This document shows, one piece after another, positions 9,218 through 16,959 of a stretch of DNA of 35,238 nt. The stretch is from the NCBI GenBank assembly GCA_027483345.1, contig JAIXUV010000163.1:1-35238 (forward strand), given 5' to 3'. The stretch comes from Verrucomicrobiales bacterium (GTDB lineage Bacteria; Verrucomicrobiota; Verrucomicrobiia; Limisphaerales; UBA9464). The notes beneath the pieces were generated by a model. That model saw nothing but the letters and a program-made list of their open reading frames with translations, was not told the DNA's origin and did not search any database. The translations under genes and the position numbers were made by a program. How positions within the stretch are numbered: the first letter of the stretch is position 1; each line of letters opens with the position of its first letter.

Positions 9218-9539
9218 TCGATAGCGGTTTTTGTGCGGGATTTCGCGATAGCGGCTGCGAGGAGCTGTCAGAAGCTGGAAGGATTTGGGACGTCGCTTGA
9301 CGGCTCTGGGCTCGCGTCGACCGGGATGTTTGGGCACCAGATCTGCGGCCAATCATGGGTAGAGTTGATCTCGGATTCGCTGCTGAGCTCTTCGGCTCGG
9401 TGTCCGCAGGCAGGCCTCGGCAAAGGTGTGCAGAGCCCCGAGGGCACCGGCGAAGCTGATCCGCTGTAGAATCCCTCGAAGAAGTCGGTCATGCCGTATC
9501 GCTGCGCAACCGTGCGGCAATAGTCATCGCAGACCGACG
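9218..9539 (-). pseudogene. IS4-family transposase C-terminal fragment
   Basis: Leftward reading gives RISFAGALGALHTFAEACL, then RAQQRIRDQLYP, a TGA stop (9353-9355), and in the same frame LAADLVPKHPGRREPRAVKR followed by RPKSFQLLTAPR. The PGRxEPRAVKRRPK(x)nLLT block is the recognisable C-terminus of IS4-type transposases of Planctomycetes/Verrucomicrobia. The internal TGA replaces a residue (often Trp) and the N-terminal catalytic part is absent. The right edge coincides exactly with the IS66-type end at 9540, suggesting the IS66-type element inserted into, or recombined with, this older one. The usual end of the family lies near 9218; the frame then runs on by chance into the antisense of the giant gene. 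Confidence 0.65.
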
Positions 9540-9796
9540 GTAAGCGTACGCCGAGCCCCATGGTTTCCGGGCGCGGTTTCCCATGTAGGATGACCAGTTA
9601 GGTTTGCGGGACGGCGAGCCGGCTGGCTCAGGCAACCAGAGGCTTCCTGTTTGCCGGCAGGAGTTCGTGGAGGTTGGCCCGTGGTCGCGGTGGGGATGCG
9701 GCGCAGGACGTCTTCCAACCACTTGGCCGGATCCAGCCCGTACCGGCGGGCGGTGATCAACAGGCTGCAGATCACCCCACTGCGCCATCCGTCCCA
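9540..9796 (-). mobile_element. IS66-family element, 3'-end remnant
   Basis: GTAAGCGTACGCC at 9540-9552 matches the conserved GTAAGCG terminus of IS66-family inverted repeats. About 75 bp inside it lies the end of a tnpC-type transposase gene pointing toward this end, the arrangement expected of IS66. The element is cut at 9793-9796, where the second direct-repeat copy begins, so only ~257 bp of a normally 2-3 kb element remains. Target duplications cannot be checked because the other end is missing. Confidence 0.65.
9628..9796 (-). pseudogene. IS66-family transposase (tnpC) C-terminus, truncated and frameshifted
   Basis: Leftward translation gives WDGWRSGVICSLLITARRYG, then LDPAKWLEDVLRRIPTATT, the IS66 C-terminal domain that follows the DDE core (typically SLL-TA-G-DP-WL-DVL-RIP). 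After TATTG the natural ending continues in another frame as ANLHELLPANRKPLVA and a TGA at 9628-9630. One extra G in the GGG near 9680 explains the shift. Upstream, the frame meets a TAA inside the repeat at 9797-9799, so the catalytic DDE part is gone. Clearly non-functional. Confidence 0.7.
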
Positions 9797-9927
9797 TTAG
9801 GGACACGTCCCCAAGCTGCCGATCCGGGACGTGCTGGCAAGGTGCTCTACTGGACATGGGGCCTGTGCTGCTGGTTGGGCTGTCCCTTCAGTGAAATCCG
9901 TGTCTCACCACGAAAGCGCGAGCGGAC
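9793..9927. repeat. Direct repeat, copy 2 (short form, ~135 bp)
   Basis: Same orientation and nearly the same sequence as 1978-2127, but with a single copy of the 15-mer (9806-9820). Its left-end hairpin is TTAGGGAC (9797-9804), loop AC, GTCCCCAA (9807-9814). It abuts and truncates the IS66-type fragment, so it arrived, or was joined here by recombination, after that element. The next 186 bp up to the gene at 10114 hold nothing I recognise. Confidence 0.85.
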
Positions 9928-10113
9928 TCGCGCACTTCATCACGCTCACGCGCTCAACATAACCGCGGGAGCCGCCTTTCACGCCCGGATTACGTGTGAT
10001 CCAGTTAGGGTGGAGTCCTTGCGGATCTCGGTCTGGGACGCCGCATTGATGCCCACAGACTGGCAACCGCTGGAGGTGCCCCCTTTCAGTCGACACGTTC
10101 GGGCGCACCGCGG

Positions 10114-10476
10114 TCAGTCGAGGTACCAGCTGACCAGCCGCCAGGGGTCTCCGACGGCGAAGGCGAAGAACACGGCCCAGCCCAGGACGGTCACCGCGAT
10201 CTGACGCAGGAAGACCGGAGTCGGCGCCCGGAATCGGGGGAACCACTGCAGCGCAAGCCACACCACCGGCACCGCCAACGCCGAAAGCACTCCCGAGGCG
10301 TGAACCACCGAGTGATGCAGCCGGAAGGCCGGGGTGAGGTAGTCGTCCCACATGGGCGTCGGGAAACGTCCCAACCCAAGCCGGAGATGCAGGATCACGG
10401 TCGCCAGGAGGATCAGGAATCCCCACGGGGCCAACGCACAGGCCCACGACGGTCGCAGCTCGACGGTTGGCCTCAT
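10114..10476 (-). CDS. Small integral membrane protein, last gene of the PadR/VIT operon
   Basis: 120 residues with three predicted membrane spans (about 12-34, 56-78 and 92-112) and charged ends. The middle has histidines in FRLHHSVVHASG, between spans 1 and 2. I recognise no family. Its ATG overlaps the TGA of the upstream lipoprotein gene by four bases (ATGA at 10473-10476), so it is almost certainly translated coupled to it. The context (PadR regulator, VIT/PEP-CTERM protein, membrane protein, lipoprotein) points to an envelope-associated role. No obvious terminator follows. Confidence 0.75.
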   Translation of the reverse strand: MRPTVELRPSWACALAPWGFLILLATVILHLRLGLGRFPTPMWDDYLTPAFRLHHSVVHASGVLSALAVPVVWLALQWFPRFRAPTPVFLRQIAVTVLGWAVFFAFAVGDPWRLVSWYLD

Positions 10477-10901
10477 TGGGCGTCCTTGCTTCGCGGCGAG
10501 GCTTGCTGTGGGGCGCTACCTCCCGAGTCGAAGATGCGGACCTCGAACGCGGGTGTGACCTCGAGCCGGATCCGGTATCCGCCCGCGGGTTCCACATAGC
10601 CGATGGGCGCCGTCTCCACGCGCTTTCCGTCGACGTCGAACGCGAACCGCAGCGCGGTGTCCGCCGTCGGCCTGAGGGTCGCGCTCAGGTCACCGCCGGG
10701 CGGCAGATCGCCCAAGGGTTCCGCGAACCCGCTTCCCGAGACGACGAGGTTGGCCAGGGTCGCAGCGGAGCGGTTGTGCAGTTCGAGCCGCGGGGACCGG
10801 GAGCATCCGGCTGTCAGCAGCAGGACGGCGACGGCCCCGGCAACGGACCGGAGGATCGGATGGCTCTGCGCTCGGCGATCGGGTTCCCAGTGGATCTTCA
10901 T
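10473..10901 (-). CDS. Lipoprotein of unknown function in the PadR/VIT operon
   Basis: 142 residues from ATG 10901; this start gives a 4-bp ATGA overlap with the upstream gene, whereas the frame itself is open to 10934. The N-terminus MKIHWEPDRRAQSHPILRS leads into a hydrophobic stretch and the lipobox LLTAGC with Ser after the Cys, which predicts outer-membrane sorting by the +2 rule (rule taken from E. coli, so tentative). The mature part reads as a small beta-sandwich (LELHNRSAATLANLVVSG, GDLSATLRPTADTALRF, GGYRIRLEVTPAFEVRIF) ending in a Ser/Gln/Pro-rich tail. No known family is recognised. It probably works in the envelope with the membrane proteins encoded on either side. Confidence 0.8.
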   Translation of the reverse strand: MKIHWEPDRRAQSHPILRSVAGAVAVLLLTAGCSRSPRLELHNRSAATLANLVVSGSGFAEPLGDLPPGGDLSATLRPTADTALRFAFDVDGKRVETAPIGYVEPAGGYRIRLEVTPAFEVRIFDSGGSAPQQASPRSKDAQ

Positions 10902-11416
10902 GAATGCACGCAACGACCGATGAACCGCCTCCAAGGCACGGCGGCCAGCGCTGAAGGAACCCAGGCCAAGGACCAGAACAGCAAGGTCATCGCCGGACCG
11001 AGTTCTCCCTCAACGACGCACTCGCCCGTGGGATGGTGGCCCTCGATGAAGAGAAGCAGGAGGCCGCCGACCTGCAGGAGGAGGAAGGCGACCGTGTGGA
11101 CAAGGATCACCCTTCGCGGCAGGAACGGCAGGCGGGTCAGGATGCCCTGCAAAACCATCGCGGCGAAGGTCCACGGGAGGAACGCGTTGATGAGTCCGGC
11201 CGGCGTGATCGCCCGGGCCATCACGGGAAGGTGCGACAGGAGGATGGGGTCGTTGAATCCGATGACCCTTCCGGCCGCGTCGGACTGCCCGAAGGCTCCG
11301 TGGTATCCGGCTTCCAGCACGACCGGGGCGAGGAGGCCGGCGAGGGCGAGTGGCATCAGCCAGGGCAGGATCGCACTGGCGGATGACGTCGTGTGGCTGG
11401 GTTCCGCCGGTGGCAT
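10898..11416 (-). CDS. Membrane protein in the PadR/VIT operon
   Basis: 172 residues with about four hydrophobic spans: LPWLMPLALAGLLAPVVL, AITPAGLINAFLPWTFAA, VILVHTVAFLLLQVGGLL and MTLLFWSLAWVPSALAAV. A loop with HHPTGECVVEGE lies before the last one. The ATG follows the TGA of the VIT gene with no spacer (TGA at 11417-11419, ATG at 11414-11416), and its own TGA overlaps the lipoprotein start by four bases, so the genes are translated as a unit. No family is recognised. A channel, anchor or sorting-partner role for the VIT protein is possible but unsupported beyond gene order. Confidence 0.78.
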   Translation of the reverse strand: MPPAEPSHTTSSASAILPWLMPLALAGLLAPVVLEAGYHGAFGQSDAAGRVIGFNDPILLSHLPVMARAITPAGLINAFLPWTFAAMVLQGILTRLPFLPRRVILVHTVAFLLLQVGGLLLLFIEGHHPTGECVVEGELGPAMTLLFWSLAWVPSALAAVPWRRFIGRCVHS

Positions 11417-14101
11417 TCAGCCTTTCCTCCGGCTACGGCCAGCCTGCCAGAGCACCACCGTCGCACCGACCAACAGCAAGGCCCAGGTCTCCGGTTCCGG
11501 GACGACCCCGGGAGCGGTGGCCGGGTCGATGGCGGCCAGTCCGTGCTGATCGAACTGCTCCTTGGTCTCGAGCACCACCGCGCCGGTCACCGGCGTCACC
11601 AGTTGCCATTGGGACGCCAAGGCGACCGCATCGGGCTTGCGTTGCAGGGCGAGCAGGCGGTCCACCTCCCCGGCGGCCCACAACCGCGCGACATGTCGCG
11701 ACGCCTGCGGACCGGTGGGGTTCCCGGGATCCTCGACCCGGTCGATCTTCCACGTCCACCGGGCGGCGCCGCCGTCCAGATCCCGCAGCACGCCCCGGAG
11801 ATCCTCCGCGAGGGAATCGATCCGCGGCAGGCGTCCGAGAAGCGGGGAAGCGGGCAACGATTCGAGCACGCGATCGGGGACGGCGAGGTCGGTGACATCG
11901 AGGATGCGGGGTCCGCGATGGCCGGCGCGTTCGAGGCGTTGGACCAAGCCCGCCGAACTGGTGAAGGAGAGCGGCTGGGTCGCATGGATCCAGAGCACCA
12001 GGCCATTGGTCGATCCCGCGGCCCAATCCCAGGCGGCCTCGAGGGCGGGGAACGGATCGTGGCCGCCGTCGAAGGGTTCCTTCCATGCGGCGATCGCGGC
12101 GGCGACGGACGGCGCGTCGGACAACGTGCCGTCCTTGGGCCAACGGCGTGCGCCGTCGCGGGCGAACCACAGCGAGAAACGTCCGGGAGCGCTTGGGGAA
12201 CCGGCCTTTTCGAAGGCTTGCCGGACCACCTCGGCCAACGGTGCCCCGCGCAGTCCGCCGTCGACCACCACGGCGACGCGACCGAACGCGCGGCCCGGAA
12301 CCTCCTCGAGGGTCCGTCGCAGCCAGGCCGGGGCGGTGCCACGATCCTCCTTCACCCAACCGCCGCCGTTCGCGGCCACGCGGCCGAGCCGGATCGGGGA
12401 AAGCCGGCGTTCGAACTCCGTTTGGGAGGCGGACGCATGGAGGGCCTGGGGCCGCTCGGCGTCGCGATCCCAGCCGGCCACCGGATCGAGGGTCCCGTCC
12501 GGGACCTCCAGCCACGCGTGGTGACGGAGGCTGTCGCGGATGGCAAAATTGCGGTCGGCGATGCGGGGCCAGAGGAAGGCGACCTGGGAGCCCGACAACG
12601 GCTGGAGCGGGGCGGTGACACCGATGCGGACGCGCATGACGCCTCCGCCCTGGGGCACGGGGAAGCACTGCATCAACACCCGGTCCGGGCCCGCGGTGGT
12701 GACGAGGATCGGATCACGGCGCTTGACCACCGCCACTTCCTGATAGGCCTTCCGGACCTCGGCACGACCGGCGAAGGCGGCCTCGCGTTCCTCGCCTTGG
12801 ACCCAGAGCGTCACGCGTGACACCACGCCGCCGGCGGGCAACTGCAGGACCGCGCGGGCCTCGCGGGGACTGCCGACATGGTCGTTGCGGAACTCGAAGG
12901 TCCACTCCGTGTAGCCCCAGCCGTCCGCCGCGTGGACCATGGCGTCGATCCGCGAACTCTGCAGCGAAAGCCCCGTCGCGAGGCCGCCGACCGTCTCCCC
13001 GCCGAGATCGGAATCCCATTCGAACTCGCGGAAGAGTCCGCGTCCGGCGCCCTTCATGGGACTGAGCGGCGGGCGCACCTCGTTGAAGGCCTTGCCGGTG
13101 ACGCGGAAGTAGACCGAGCGGGCGTCCTCCTCGCCGATCGTCGGCAAGCCGAGGAAACTCTGGACCTGCGCGCCGGAGCCGTAGCAGGCGCGGAGCAGCG
13201 CGGACTCCGATCCGAAGAGACGCAAGGCCTTCAAGGCGGCGCCGGGCCGGGGTTCGGTTTCGGCGGCGACGCGGCGCGCCCAGATCTGAGTCAGCGTCTC
13301 GGGCACCATCGCCCCCCAGAGCGCGAGGAACGCCGCGAGACCGTATGGCCAGATCCGCCGGACCGGGGCACCGCCGGCCTGGGCGGCCTTGGCGAGGCGG
13401 CTTCCGATCCGCCACAGGACGATCCAGGAGATCAGCGGAGACATGGGCAGCAGGCCGATCCCGAAGTAGAGCACCCCGATCGCGGCGAACGGCTGGAACG
13501 GGAGGAGCAGCACCGCGTAGAAGGCGGCGATGCCGGCGGCGACACAGACGGAGCGCCGCAGCCACACCGATGCGGCGGGATTGCCGGAGTGGAGCCGCAG
13601 CAGCGCGACCGCGACCGCCGCCGGGACCCAAAGCACGGCCGCGACGTGGAAGCCGGTCGGGAATGGCTCGAAGAGTTCCGAGGCGCAGAGCCGTTGCTGC
13701 CATTCGAAGACGACCGTCACCAGCGGCAACAGCACACCGAGCAAGGCGAGGAAGAGCGTCGCCACAACGCCGGGAGCCGCGGACGGAACCGGAGTGGACG
13801 CGGGTCCAACGGGCGGGACCGAGGTCGGCACCGGCAGAGGATCGACGGCGTCTCCGGAGGAGATCGGCGTGCCTTCCGCGGGAAGACGGTCGATCAGGGC
13901 CGGATCGACGGCGGCGAGGATGCGTCGGACGTCCTCCTCGGTGACGACGGGCAGGGCGAGGCGTTCCACCTCCCGGTCGAGATGGGCGTGCAGGTCGGCC
14001 ACCACCTCCGCGGCGTCCGCGCCTTCGGCTTCGAAGCGACGGCGGTGGTTCTCCAGGATTCTCTGGGCCAGCGCACGGGCCGGTTGGGTCCATTGGGTCA
14101 T
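11417..14101 (-). CDS. VIT-domain membrane protein with PEP-CTERM sorting tail
   Basis: 894 residues. Order: a helical N-terminal region (1-70) resembling HAAS/DUF1700-type domains that accompany PadR regulators; a Pro-rich linker (85-108); about five membrane spans (112-270); a VIT (vault/inter-alpha-trypsin) domain, about 375-500, with WTFEFRNDH, AVLQLPAGGVVSRVTLWVQG and KRRDPILVTTAGPDRV; and a von Willebrand A-like region (605-760) opening RVAVVVDGGLRGA, where a metal-site DxSxS is expected but not present. It ends in a PEP-CTERM signal (867-894): VPEPETW, a hydrophobic helix, then RSRRKG. The C-terminus should be processed by an exosortase, placing VIT and vWA-like parts outside the inner membrane; no exosortase lies in this window. 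It recalls the VIT proteins of XrtN/MSEP-CTERM sorting systems. The ATG overlaps the PadR stop by four bases. Confidence 0.85.
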   Translation of the reverse strand: MTQWTQPARALAQRILENHRRRFEAEGADAAEVVADLHAHLDREVERLALPVVTEEDVRRILAAVDPALIDRLPAEGTPISSGDAVDPLPVPTSVPPVGPASTPVPSAAPGVVATLFLALLGVLLPLVTVVFEWQQRLCASELFEPFPTGFHVAAVLWVPAAVAVALLRLHSGNPAASVWLRRSVCVAAGIAAFYAVLLLPFQPFAAIGVLYFGIGLLPMSPLISWIVLWRIGSRLAKAAQAGGAPVRRIWPYGLAAFLALWGAMVPETLTQIWARRVAAETEPRPGAALKALRLFGSESALLRACYGSGAQVQSFLGLPTIGEEDARSVYFRVTGKAFNEVRPPLSPMKGAGRGLFREFEWDSDLGGETVGGLATGLSLQSSRIDAMVHAADGWGYTEWTFEFRNDHVGSPREARAVLQLPAGGVVSRVTLWVQGEEREAAFAGRAEVRKAYQEVAVVKRRDPILVTTAGPDRVLMQCFPVPQGGGVMRVRIGVTAPLQPLSGSQVAFLWPRIADRNFAIRDSLRHHAWLEVPDGTLDPVAGWDRDAERPQALHASASQTEFERRLSPIRLGRVAANGGGWVKEDRGTAPAWLRRTLEEVPGRAFGRVAVVVDGGLRGAPLAEVVRQAFEKAGSPSAPGRFSLWFARDGARRWPKDGTLSDAPSVAAAIAAWKEPFDGGHDPFPALEAAWDWAAGSTNGLVLWIHATQPLSFTSSAGLVQRLERAGHRGPRILDVTDLAVPDRVLESLPASPLLGRLPRIDSLAEDLRGVLRDLDGGAARWTWKIDRVEDPGNPTGPQASRHVARLWAAGEVDRLLALQRKPDAVALASQWQLVTPVTGAVVLETKEQFDQHGLAAIDPATAPGVVPEPETWALLLVGATVVLWQAGRSRRKG

Positions 14102-14442
14102 CGGCTGCCTCCTTCCCGCTTCGGGCCTTCCGGCCGGTTCAGTTCACCGAGGAAATGGTCCATCGCCGCGAGCGTCCGCCGGCCTTCCGGGGTCAGCGTG
14201 TAGTACTTGCGCGCGGGACCGCTCGCGGATTCCTCCAGCCGCGAGGCGACCAGTCCGTTCAGCCGCAGACGGGACATCAGCGGATACAACGTTCCCTCGC
14301 TGAGACCCAGGCCGGGAGCGGCGGCCATCTCGCGCACCAGCTCGTAGGCGTAGCGCTCGCGTTCCGCGAGGGAACGCAGGACCCGGTGCTCGAGCACGCC
14401 CTTGCGCACCTGCACCACCCAGTTGTTGAAGAAGTCGTCCAC
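14098..14442 (-). CDS. PadR-family transcriptional regulator
   Basis: 114-residue winged-helix DNA-binding protein. Visible: VRKGVLEHRVLRSLAERERY with YAYELV as the recognition-domain start; the PadR signature LSEGTLYPLMSRLRLNGLV; the wing ARKYYTLTPEGRRTLA; and a short dimerisation helix. Residues 20-85 carry the family pattern. GTG 14442 is chosen because it sits at the domain start and has a Shine-Dalgarno GGGAG seven bases upstream; the open frame to 14577 runs through the operator palindromes and is not coding. Its TGA overlaps the VIT gene start (ATGA), so regulator and target are one transcript, fitting an autorepressed operon (inference). PadR proteins usually repress and release DNA on ligand binding; the ligand here is unknown. 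Confidence 0.92.
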   Translation of the reverse strand: MDDFFNNWVVQVRKGVLEHRVLRSLAERERYAYELVREMAAAPGLGLSEGTLYPLMSRLRLNGLVASRLEESASGPARKYYTLTPEGRRTLAAMDHFLGELNRPEGPKREGGSR

Positions 14443-14513
14443 GGCACGTCTCCCGGGTTCCAAACCCGCACCGAACCGCCGCCTACCGATTCGCAGGCGG
14501 CCCGAAATATGGG

Positions 14514-14532
14514 TACCTTGTGACGCAAGGTA
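14514..14532. promoter_or_regulatory. Palindrome 1 upstream of padR-like gene, candidate PadR operator
   Basis: TACCTTGTGACGCAAGGTA: perfect 7-bp arms around a 5-bp centre, 72 bp upstream of the PadR GTG and inside the expected promoter region. PadR-type regulators bind such inverted repeats and commonly autoregulate. A 10-bp perfect palindrome, TGTCATGACA (14535-14544), abuts it. Confidence 0.6.
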
Positions 14533-14570
14533 GCTGTCATGACAAGCCATCAGGCAAGACGGAGTCGGGA

Positions 14571-14597
14571 AATTCACTTTGTGTTCAAAAGTGAATT
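14571..14597. promoter_or_regulatory. Palindrome 2 upstream of padR-like gene, second candidate operator
   Basis: AATTCACTTT (14571-14580), 7-bp spacer, AAAGTGAATT (14588-14597): perfect 10-bp arms. Its core CACTTTGTGTTCAAAAGTG (14575-14593) matches palindrome 1 at 11 of 19 positions including the central CTT-GTG half, so both may bind the same regulator. Centres are 61 bp apart. It also lies downstream of the RCC1 gene stop, so a hairpin terminator role is an alternative, but the stem is AT-rich and has no T-tract. Confidence 0.5.
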
Positions 14598-14646
14598 GAG
14601 AAAGCCGGTGGATCGACGGCTGGAGGCGGCGCGGGCGGCGGACGGG

Positions 14647-16122
14647 TCAGCGGCCGAGGGGCACGGCGCGGAAGAGGCGGGATTCGGTGCCGGTGATCGG
14701 GACGTCGACGGTGAGGTTGCCGGGACGGGCGACGCCGGGGGCGCCGGGGATCCAACGGCCGTCCTGACCCGCCGACTCGAGGCGGTAGCGGGTCCCGACG
14801 GGCAGGTTGATCTCGGCGCGGAAGCGTCCGCCCTCGACGCGGGGCCAGGAGAGGACCTCCTGGTTCTGGATCAACACCTGGTTGTGGTAGCCGCCCGCGG
14901 CGATGGCCACGACCCGATGCAGGTCGGGCGGGACGTCGGCGACGCCCGGGGCGCCCCAGGCGACCACGGTGCCGTCGGCCCGCAACGCCAGGGCGTGGTA
15001 GGTGCCGGCTGCGATGGCGACGACGTTGGTCACCGAGGCGGGAACCCCCAGGACGTTGAAGTCCTCGTCGTTCTCCCCCCAGACCGAGACGGTTCCGTCC
15101 CGGCGCAACGCCATGGAAAAGAACCCACCGGCGGCCACCGCCACGACGTCCGGCTGTTTGAGGATGCGTGGCCAACCTTCGAGGTCAGGTTTCTGGGACA
15201 GGCCTTCGTCGTCGAGTTCATAGCCCCATTCGACGGTGCGGTGGTCCGAGGTCAGCGCGATGCAATGGTAGGCGCCGGAGGCGATGGAGACGGCGTTGGT
15301 GAGCGACGGAGGCACCGGATAGCGGGAGGCCACATCACGGCCAGTCATGAGCACACGGCCGTCGCGGCGCAGGAACATGGCGTGGGCCACGCCGCCGGCC
15401 ACGGCCACGAAATCCCGGTTATCGGCCGGCGGCGGAACCAGCGGTTCTGCGATGGGCTGGTTGCGCCAGATGAAGCGGCCCCAACCCAGCGCGGTGCCAT
15501 CCGCCCGGAGCGCCAGGCTGTGGTCGAGTCCGGCCGCGATGGCGACCACGTTGGTCGCCGATTCCGGAACCTCGGCCTGGCCGACGATGTTCCATCCCGA
15601 GGCGGCCACCGTCCCATCTCGCCGAAGCATCAGCGTGTGGAACTCGCCACAGGCGATCCCGATGACCTGGGCGCAGAGCCGAAACCGATCGAGGACCTCG
15701 CCGCTCGCCGCCCGCAGGGTCAGGTTGGTGTTGGGCAGTGCGGAAGCGATCCCGGTGACCTCCGCCAAGGAGATGTTGGTCCATTGGGCGAAGGCGGTGA
15801 CCTCCGGCAACGCAGCGGCGTCGAGGGAGACGGCGAGCCCATAGCGCGGCACGAGTCCGGCCGTCTGGATCCACCCCGCGACGATGGAGGGCGAACTGAC
15901 CACCTGGCCCTGGTCATAGGGGCTGCCGTTGGTGGTCGCGTCGGCTCCCCAGCCGCGGACCGAGAACGGGCTCACCAGGCCGGAAAGGATCCCGACGTCC
16001 CACGGACGAACCTCGTCGGCCTGCGCGACGGCCACGATGCCGGCGAAGGCCAGCGTGATCCGCCGGAGTCCGCCGCGGAGCCGGGCAAAGCGTCCGGAAT
16101 CGGCCTGGGGAAGGCGGTTCAT
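14647..16122 (-). CDS. RCC1-repeat secreted protein
   Basis: 491 residues from the ATG at 16122, which overlaps the pseudopilin stop by four bases. The N-terminus ([12 protein letters not shown], hydrophobic [14 protein letters not shown], then DEVRPWD) is a Sec signal. The body has at least six RCC1-like repeats, visible as recurrent VVAIAAGxxHxLALRxDGTVxxWG units (for example [19 protein letters not shown] and [19 protein letters not shown]), which form a seven-bladed propeller in known members. The last ~70 residues ([16 protein letters not shown] and onward) are a beta-rich tail seen in Verrucomicrobiota exported proteins. Bacterial RCC1 proteins are mostly uncharacterised; a binding function outside the cell is inferred. 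The operon context with a pseudopilin suggests surface or secretion links. Confidence 0.85.
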   Translation of the reverse strand: MNRLPQADSGRFARLRGGLRRITLAFAGIVAVAQADEVRPWDVGILSGLVSPFSVRGWGADATTNGSPYDQGQVVSSPSIVAGWIQTAGLVPRYGLAVSLDAAALPEVTAFAQWTNISLAEVTGIASALPNTNLTLRAASGEVLDRFRLCAQVIGIACGEFHTLMLRRDGTVAASGWNIVGQAEVPESATNVVAIAAGLDHSLALRADGTALGWGRFIWRNQPIAEPLVPPPADNRDFVAVAGGVAHAMFLRRDGRVLMTGRDVASRYPVPPSLTNAVSIASGAYHCIALTSDHRTVEWGYELDDEGLSQKPDLEGWPRILKQPDVVAVAAGGFFSMALRRDGTVSVWGENDEDFNVLGVPASVTNVVAIAAGTYHALALRADGTVVAWGAPGVADVPPDLHRVVAIAAGGYHNQVLIQNQEVLSWPRVEGGRFRAEINLPVGTRYRLESAGQDGRWIPGAPGVARPGNLTVDVPITGTESRLFRAVPLGR

Positions 16123-16862
16123 AGGCCCGGTGGCACGGCCGGGTTGTCGCCGCGTTCGACCCGGGTCCTCACCGCCGCGGCCGGGATGGCCTCCACATGG
16201 CCGTCGGCGTAGAGGTAGTTGGCCGTGCGCCCGTGGCGGTAGGGATCGATGTCGGCCACCACGTTGCTCCAGCCGAGGAACCAGGTGTCGGGATGGGTCT
16301 TCGAATCGCCGATGCGCTGCCCGAGTTCCGAGGCCTCGAAGACCAGGATGGTGCGGGTCGGCTGGGGCAACAGGTCCAGGCGCCGCTGCGTCGTCGAGAC
16401 GCCGACCGTCCCGCCGTCGGGATCGATGATGCGGGCCGAACCGGGCTGCGTGCGGCGGTCGGTGGACGTGTATTCGTTGAGCACGTAGCTGCAGGCGAAG
16501 TTGGTCCGGATCCACGAACGGAGGGTGTCGGAGGGACAGATGCGGATCTGGTCCACGGTTCCCAAGGCGTTGGTGAGGTTGAAGATCCAGGCGGGCCCGG
16601 GATCGAGGCCGATGGGACGGGGCGGCGGCCGGTCGTCGCCGGGCAGGCGGCCCGCGGAATCCATGTCGGCGTACAACCGCATGCCGAGCCCGATCTGCCG
16701 CAGGTTCTGGCCGCAGCGGGCGGAGTCCGCGCGACGCCGCGCGCCGGCGAGGGCGGGCAGCAGCAGACCTGCGAGGATTCCGGTGATGGCGACGATCACG
16801 AGCAGTTCGACCAGGGTGAAGGCACCCCGGCTGGCGACGGGCGACCCAGGAGACGGAGGCAT
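16119..16862 (-). CDS. Type II secretion-like pseudopilin (prepilin N-terminus, H-X9-DG type)
   Basis: 247 residues. The prepilin signature [20 protein letters not shown] sits at residues 12-31: cleavage before Phe15 and the conserved Glu five residues into the mature protein, followed by one membrane helix. The C-terminus shows H210 then nine residues then DG ([12 protein letters not shown]), the H-X9-DG motif typical of large Planctomycetes/Verrucomicrobia pseudopilin families. ATG 16862 is chosen because it gives the usual short leader; the frame is open to 17015 but upstream codons overlap the sigma gene. It is followed by the RCC1 gene with a 4-bp overlap and preceded by the sigma factor gene 98 bp away. 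Probably processed by a prepilin peptidase elsewhere in the genome. Confidence 0.9.
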   Translation of the reverse strand: MPPSPGSPVASRGAFTLVELLVIVAITGILAGLLLPALAGARRRADSARCGQNLRQIGLGMRLYADMDSAGRLPGDDRPPPRPIGLDPGPAWIFNLTNALGTVDQIRICPSDTLRSWIRTNFACSYVLNEYTSTDRRTQPGSARIIDPDGGTVGVSTTQRRLDLLPQPTRTILVFEASELGQRIGDSKTHPDTWFLGWSNVVADIDPYRHGRTANYLYADGHVEAIPAAAVRTRVERGDNPAVPPGL

Positions 16863-16916
16863 GGGACGGCAGGGGCGGAACGGACGCACAGCGTCCTCCA
16901 CCCTGCCCGACCGGTT

Positions 16917-16934
16917 CCCGTCATGGCCGACGGG
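16917..16934 (-). terminator. Hairpin between sigma factor and pseudopilin genes
   Basis: CCCGTC (16917-16922), loop ATGGCC, GACGGG (16929-16934). It falls between the sigma gene stop and the pseudopilin start. Without a T-tract it may be a weak terminator, an attenuator or only a stable mRNA structure. Confidence 0.3.
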
Positions 16935-16959
16935 AAAGGTCATGCATCCGACAGACGGA

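Noticed and set aside
12085..14203. Rightward frames (12085-12618, 12878-14203) opposite the VIT gene
   Set aside because: Arg/Gly/Asp-rich shadows with no domain; the leftward frame carries the recognised VIT and PEP-CTERM motifs.
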